Shown here piece after piece: positions 7,738-10,281 of a stretch of 10,281 nt of DNA; positions within the stretch are counted from its first letter, which is position 1, and each line of letters starts with the position of its first letter. The position numbers and the translations under genes are program-made. The DNA is taken from the NCBI GenBank assembly GCA_002440225.1, contig DJSH01000052.1, positions 99,475 to 109,755 on the forward strand, read 5' to 3'. Source of the DNA: Candidatus Segatella violae. Its GTDB lineage: Bacteria; Bacteroidota; Bacteroidia; Bacteroidales; Bacteroidaceae. The notes beneath the pieces were generated by a model. That model searched no databases. It worked only from the letters and a program-made list of their open reading frames with translations, and was not told where the DNA came from.

Positions 7738-8721
7738 ATGATAAAGACAAATTCTATAAAAGCATGGTTTCTAGCCGCTCGCCCGAAGACTCTGACGGCG
7801 GCGGCTGTTCCTGTATTATTGGGGATTGCATTGGCAATCTTTCGAATGTCACCAGAACGACTTCATCCGAATGCAGATTTAGGAAAAGTCGACATCCTAT
7901 CATGGATAGGTGGAAGCATCCGTTGGATTCCAGCCCTGCTCTGCCTCCTTTTCGCATGGGTGATGCAGATAGACAGCAACCTGGTAAACGACTATTTCGA
8001 CTTTAAGCATGGCAACGACGACGAGACACGCCTCGGACCAAAGAGAGCTTGCGCCGAAGGATGGATTACCCTTCCAGCCATGAAGCGAGGCATCATCTTC
8101 ACCACCCTCTTAGGTTGCGCCATCGGTTTGCCTCTCGTTCTCTTCGGAGGTTGGGAGATGGTCATCGTGGGCATTTTCTGCGTCATCTTCTGCTTTCTCT
8201 ACACCACCTGCCTGAGTTACCTTGGGCTTGGCGACGTATTGGTGTTGGCATTCTTCGGCATCGTGCCAGTATGCTGCACCTACTATCTAGTAGTACCCGA
8301 AATCATGCAAGGCATTACCAAGGAGGTAGCACTGGCATCCATCGCCTGCGGAATGGTGGTAGACACGCTTCTCATCGTAAACAACTATCGTGACCACGAC
8401 AACGACCTGAAGGCTGGCAAGAAGACCCTCATCGTGCACATAGGCAAGCGAAACGGCGAACGCCTGTATCTTTCACTAGGCGTGGTGGCAACCTGCATCA
8501 TGATTGGAATCAGCCTCTACGATGCAGAGATGTACGGCACATCAGCCTACATATTGCCCCTCTACGCAGCATACATTGCACTGCACTGGACAACCTATCG
8601 AAAGATGAAAAGCATCGGCGAAGGAAAAGAACTGAACAAAGTGCTCGGCATGACTGCCCGCAACATCTTCATCTTCGGAATCGTTGGGGTAATAGTCATA
8701 GTCGGGGCGACGCTATTATAA
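7738..8721 (+). CDS. menA: 1,4-dihydroxy-2-naphthoate polyprenyltransferase
   Basis: Integral inner-membrane UbiA-family prenyltransferase that attaches a polyprenyl chain to 1,4-dihydroxy-2-naphthoate, giving demethylmenaquinone, the precursor of the quinone used in anaerobic respiration. It is 327 residues with about eight to nine hydrophobic segments. The two Asp-rich motifs that bind the prenyl diphosphate through Mg2+ are visible: NLVNDYFDFKHGND (81-94) and NNYRDHDNDLKAGKKT (215-230). The N-terminal AARPKTLTAAAVPVLLG (13-29) is a hallmark of MenA. UbiA is less likely because of these MenA-type motifs and because Bacteroidota use menaquinone. The start is 1 nt after the porin stop, so it is the last gene of the run. 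No other men gene is in the window. The N-terminal loop after the first helix (about 38-60) is longer than I expect for a minimal MenA. Confidence 0.93.
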   Translation: MIKTNSIKAWFLAARPKTLTAAAVPVLLGIALAIFRMSPERLHPNADLGKVDILSWIGGSIRWIPALLCLLFAWVMQIDSNLVNDYFDFKHGNDDETRLGPKRACAEGWITLPAMKRGIIFTTLLGCAIGLPLVLFGGWEMVIVGIFCVIFCFLYTTCLSYLGLGDVLVLAFFGIVPVCCTYYLVVPEIMQGITKEVALASIACGMVVDTLLIVNNYRDHDNDLKAGKKTLIVHIGKRNGERLYLSLGVVATCIMIGISLYDAEMYGTSAYILPLYAAYIALHWTTYRKMKSIGEGKELNKVLGMTARNIFIFGIVGVIVIVGATLL

Positions 8722-8776
8722 AATCTAGAACTTCAGTTAGTCTCTCTATTTTATAAATTTAGTTAGATTATATAAT

Positions 8777-8794
8777 TATGTACGCGCGTACATA
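8777..8794. promoter_or_regulatory. Perfect 18-bp palindrome, possible operator of the HD-domain gene
   Basis: TATGTACGCGCGTACATA is perfectly self-complementary, centred between 8785 and 8786. Its CG-rich centre stands out in a 110-bp gap (8722-8831) that is otherwise very AT-rich. It lies 37 nt before the HD gene ATG and has no loop or T-run, so it suits a dimeric repressor site better than a terminator. No good TAnnTTTG box is visible in this gap; the closest is TAAATTTA at 8754-8761. Confidence 0.5.
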
Positions 8795-8819
8795 TTAATA
8801 AAAGATAGAATTAAAAATC

Positions 8820-8824
8820 GGAGG
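8820..8824 (+). promoter_or_regulatory. Shine-Dalgarno sequence GGAGG of the HD-domain gene
   Basis: GGAGG lies 7 nt before the ATG at 8832, the classical spacing, and fixes that start. None of the other protein genes in this window with a visible upstream region has one, in line with the weak use of Shine-Dalgarno pairing in Bacteroidota. Confidence 0.6.
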
Positions 8825-8831
8825 AAAGCTT

Positions 8832-9461
8832 ATGAAACAGCAAGTAAATATCGAAATCATGCATTTTGTAGAGACTCAAATTCTACCCAAGTATAATGCA
8901 TTCGGCGAAAGCCATGGATTGCGCCACGTGACCCGAGTCATCCGCAATTCATTGAGGCTCGTGCCAGTGACAGGAGCCGATATCGACATGGTGTACGTCA
9001 TCGCCGCCTATCACGACTTGGGCATGAGCGGACCAAGAGCCATTCACCACATCACAAGCGGCAAGATTCTGCAGGCAGACGCCCGATTGAAACGCTGGTT
9101 CAATCCAGAGCAAATCAAGATTATGAAGGAAGCCGTGGAAGACCATCGCGCTTCCTCCAGCCGACAGCCACGCAGCATCTACGGAAAAATAGTGGCAGAA
9201 GCCGACCGAGACATAGACGTACACGAAATATTCATGCGCGCCATCCAATATGGAATGGAGAATTATCCCGAAAAGAACAAGGAGGAGCAATGGCAGCGAT
9301 TCTCAGAGCACATGGACGAAAAGTATTCACGCAATGGCTACATCAAACTATGGATTCCGAACTCTCCCAACGAGAAAGCGCTCAACCAACTGCGCAACAT
9401 CATCGAGGACAAAGAGGAACTCAGAAAACATTTCGAAGAAATATTCGAAGAAATACGTTAA
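8832..9461 (+). CDS. HD-domain metal-dependent phosphohydrolase
   Basis: A 209-residue cytoplasmic protein with no signal peptide or membrane segment. The HD-superfamily metal ligands appear in order: H28 and H32 (SHGLRH), H61-D62 (AAYHDLG), H72/H73 (AIHHITSG), D104-H105 (VEDHR) and D125/D127 (AEADRDID). HD proteins hydrolyse phosphoester bonds, often of nucleotides, using bound divalent metals; the substrate cannot be told from the sequence. The C-terminal third is charged and mostly helical (EDKEELRKHFEEIFEEIR at the end) with no second domain. The ATG at 8832 is supported by GGAGG 7 nt upstream. The gene is separated from menA by 110 bp with a palindrome, so it is probably its own unit. 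The stable-RNA promoter begins 4 nt past its stop codon. Confidence 0.88.
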   Translation: MKQQVNIEIMHFVETQILPKYNAFGESHGLRHVTRVIRNSLRLVPVTGADIDMVYVIAAYHDLGMSGPRAIHHITSGKILQADARLKRWFNPEQIKIMKEAVEDHRASSSRQPRSIYGKIVAEADRDIDVHEIFMRAIQYGMENYPEKNKEEQWQRFSEHMDEKYSRNGYIKLWIPNSPNEKALNQLRNIIEDKEELRKHFEEIFEEIR

Positions 9462-9465
9462 AAAG

Positions 9466-9497
9466 TTTGGTGGTTTCAAAAGAAACTATTACCTTTG
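9466..9497 (+). promoter_or_regulatory. Strong promoter of the candidate non-coding RNA
   Basis: TTTGGTGG at 9466 (-33) is followed after 20 nt from TTTG by TACCTTTGCA (-7 element TACCTTTG at 9490-9497). Both halves carry the same extensions as the tRNA-Ser(GCU) promoter at 10065. The expected start is about 9503. No protein gene with a clear start lies directly downstream. Confidence 0.8.
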
Positions 9498-9502
9498 CAA
9501 TA

Positions 9503-9829
9503 ATAAAATAGGTACATTTGGTTTCGTATTAACTACGATGGCAAATTATTGCTTCATGCATACAAGAAATAAGGGTCGTGTCGGTTCGATCGGGATACTC
9601 ATCAAATTAAACATTGAAACCGAGAAGACTTCTTTTACCAATGGCGGGCCACATAAACTGCTTGATAGACCTAAGGGAGCTATCCTTGCACGCAGGTAAG
9701 CTGCAAAGCCAGTGGATTACAAAGGTGGAGAGCTCTCAAACGTTATTGACAACGGAGTTTCATCACATCATCGAGCGACCCTTTACTATAGAGACAGGTT
9801 CCTAATAGACCGGGAGCCTGTCTTTTTTT
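9503..9829 (+). ncRNA. Candidate structured non-coding RNA, about 325 nt
   Basis: Bounded by a strong stable-RNA type promoter and an intrinsic terminator, with no convincing gene between. Local hairpins seen by eye: GCAA/TTGC (9541-9552); GTGTCG/CG..ATAC with a 2-nt bulge around loop GTTCGAT (9578-9598); CATTG/CAATG (9612-9616, 9639-9643) enclosing AGAA/TTCT; GCAG/CTGC (9692-9704), which competes with TTGCA/TGCAA (9686-9706); CGTT/AACG (9741-9754); and the self-complementary GAGAGCTCTC (9728-9737). I do not recognise the family. Hallmarks of tmRNA (tag ORF, tRNA-like ends), RNase P RNA and SRP RNA are absent. A 6S-like RNA is conceivable, but the length is above the usual 180-200 nt. Two small ORFs overlap in it (9538-9699, 53 codons; 9641-9805, 54 codons), so a small mRNA is the main alternative. 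Ends are inferred from the signals. Confidence 0.6.
9793..9829 (+). terminator. Intrinsic terminator of the candidate RNA
   Basis: GACAGGTTCC (9793-9802) pairs with GGAGCCTGTC (9813-9822) in a 10-bp stem with one T-G wobble and a 10-nt loop, followed by seven T (9823-9829). This is the clearest terminator in the window. It is 330 nt after the HD gene stop, with a promoter in between, so it ends the RNA unit and not the HD gene alone. Confidence 0.88.
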
Positions 9830-9878
9830 CTTTTTCACAGAATCTCCCTCTACGAAATGGTATGGAGTTTTTTATCGC

Positions 9879-9962
9879 TCCGAAAGAGAAAACAATATCT
9901 CCGAAAGATATTTTTTTATCTCCGAAAGAGAATTTTATATTTCCGAAAGATAAATCCATCAT
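9879..9962. repeat. Four 21-bp tandem units carrying TCCGAAAGA
   Basis: TCCGAAAGA occurs at 9879, 9900, 9921 and 9942, exactly 21 bp apart. The next base pair of the unit alternates: AGAG, AGAT, AGAG, AGAT. The remaining 11-12 positions of each unit are AT-rich and not conserved. A possible degraded copy, TACGAAATG, lies at 9851-9859. No reading frame or stem explains the spacing; 21 bp equals two turns of B-DNA, so the boxes fall on one face. The array lies in a 316-bp gene-free stretch (9830-10145) between the RNA terminator and tRNA-Ser(GCU). Apart from the array and the tRNA promoter I see nothing in that stretch. Confidence 0.8.
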
Positions 9963-10064
9963 TCCCCATCAAATCCATCGCAATCTCACACGAAGAAAAG
10001 CAATGCTGAAAATGAGCTAGTTATAAAGAAAATGCATTTTTATTAAAAAATAATCGGATAAAAA

Positions 10065-10096
10065 TTTGGTGGAACAAGAAAAAAGTAGTACCTTTG
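10065..10096 (+). promoter_or_regulatory. Promoter of the tRNA-Ser(GCU) cluster
   Basis: TTTGGTGG at 10065 (-33) and TACCTTTGCA (-7 element TACCTTTG at 10089-10096) are separated by 20 nt. The expected start is near 10102, about 44 nt before the mature tRNA. The same extended boxes occur at 9466, and nearly the same at 4020. Confidence 0.8.
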
Positions 10097-10145
10097 CACT
10101 CGCATTTGAGAATGATGCTTGTTGATTCGGTTATAGAATCCGACT

Positions 10146-10232
10146 GGAAGGTTGGGTGAGTGGCTGAAACCAGCAGTTTGCTAAACTGCCGTGCGGGTTA
10201 CCGTACCGGGGGTTCGAATCCCCCACCTTCCG
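10146..10232 (+). tRNA. tRNA-Ser, anticodon GCU
   Basis: Class II tRNA of 87 nt. The acceptor stem GGAAGGT (10146-10152) pairs with ACCTTCC (10225-10231), and the discriminator is G10232. The anticodon stem GCAGT/ACTGC (10173-10177, 10185-10189) carries loop TTGCTAA, anticodon GCT (10180-10182), reading AGC and AGU. The long variable arm pairs GTGCGG with CCGTAC. The T stem is GGGGG/CCCCC around TTCGAAT. CCA is not encoded. It is the first tRNA of a cluster. Confidence 0.96.
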
Positions 10233-10259
10233 CAAGCTGAGTTTAAAAGATGCACCGTT

Positions 10260-10281
10260 GGTCGATTCATCTAATGGTTAG
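10260..10281 (+). tRNA. Start of a further tRNA, probably tRNA-Glu (partial)
   Basis: The last 22 bases, GGTCGATTCATCTAATGGTT then AG, fit positions 1-22 of a tRNA: acceptor strand GGTCGAT, T8, C9, D-stem ATCT and a D-loop with GG. The pattern TTCATCTAATGGTTAG is characteristic of glutamate tRNAs. It starts 27 nt after tRNA-Ser(GCU), as expected in a tRNA cluster. The anticodon lies outside the window, so the identity is an inference. Confidence 0.6.

Noticed and set aside
8777..8794. Terminator after menA
   Set aside because: The palindrome has no loop or T-run and lies close to the HD gene start, which suits an operator better.
9250..9537. Open frame in another register overlapping the end of the HD gene
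   Set aside because: Within the HD gene it is out of frame and without motifs, and it crosses the stable-RNA promoter. Only the part from 9538 is kept as a possible small ORF.
9503..9829. tmRNA, RNase P RNA or SRP RNA
   Set aside because: I see no tag-peptide ORF or tRNA-like ends, no conserved RNase P core such as GAGGAAAGTCC, and no SRP Alu/GGAA tetraloop motif.
9879..9962. CRISPR-like array
   Set aside because: Boxes are only 9 bp at a 21-bp period; there are no 25-40 bp repeats with unique spacers and no cas gene nearby.
9712..10020. Open frame of 102 codons across the terminator and the 21-bp array
   Set aside because: It spans a strong terminator and the repeats and is rich in repeat-derived Phe/Lys/Pro. 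No ribosome site or start context is visible.
4069..10281. tRNA-associated attachment site or integrated element
   Set aside because: No integrase, no duplicated tRNA 3' end and no element genes are found near the tRNA genes.

Overview
The window looks like chromosomal DNA from a member of the Bacteroidales, most likely a Prevotella/Segatella-type gut or oral anaerobe. The evidence is promoters of the Bacteroidota form (TTTG, 19-20 bp, TAnnTTTG), start codons that mostly lack a Shine-Dalgarno sequence, AT-rich intergenic DNA around genes of moderate GC, tRNA genes without encoded CCA, and families typical of this phylum (a DUF4468-like secreted protein and a Porin_10-like outer-membrane protein). 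The genus is an inference.

Layout. Positions 1-2656 hold two minus-strand genes: the first 453 codons of aspartyl-tRNA synthetase (aspS, cut by the window edge), and upstream of it a 365-residue protein with an N-terminal P-loop ATPase and a C-terminal CYTH-like domain. The plus strand then carries trxB (2825-3757), an intergenic block with a tandem array of about five 22-bp units (3825-3935), and a strong promoter followed by tRNA-Ser(CGA). Only 29 nt after this tRNA begins a tight run of four genes: a DUF4468-like secreted protein, a small two-helix membrane protein, a large putative porin and menA. Gaps in the run are 43, 0 and 1 nt, and no promoter is visible inside it. A separate gene for an HD-domain phosphohydrolase follows, with an 18-bp palindrome and an unusually good GGAGG ribosome site upstream.

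The last 800 bases are RNA-rich. A strong promoter at 9466-9497 and a textbook intrinsic terminator at 9793-9829 frame a transcript of about 325 nt. It contains several short hairpins and only weak small ORFs, and I call it a candidate structured non-coding RNA. After it come four TCCGAAAGA units at an exact 21-bp period, another strong promoter, tRNA-Ser(GCU), and the first 22 nt of what looks like tRNA-Glu.

Functional threads: translation (aspS, three tRNAs), thiol redox (trxB), menaquinone synthesis (menA) and envelope proteins. The least explained elements are the candidate RNA, the two helical-period repeat arrays each placed upstream of a tRNA-Ser gene, and the shared extended promoter of the stable-RNA genes. 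No mobile element, integrase, CRISPR array or defence gene is visible.
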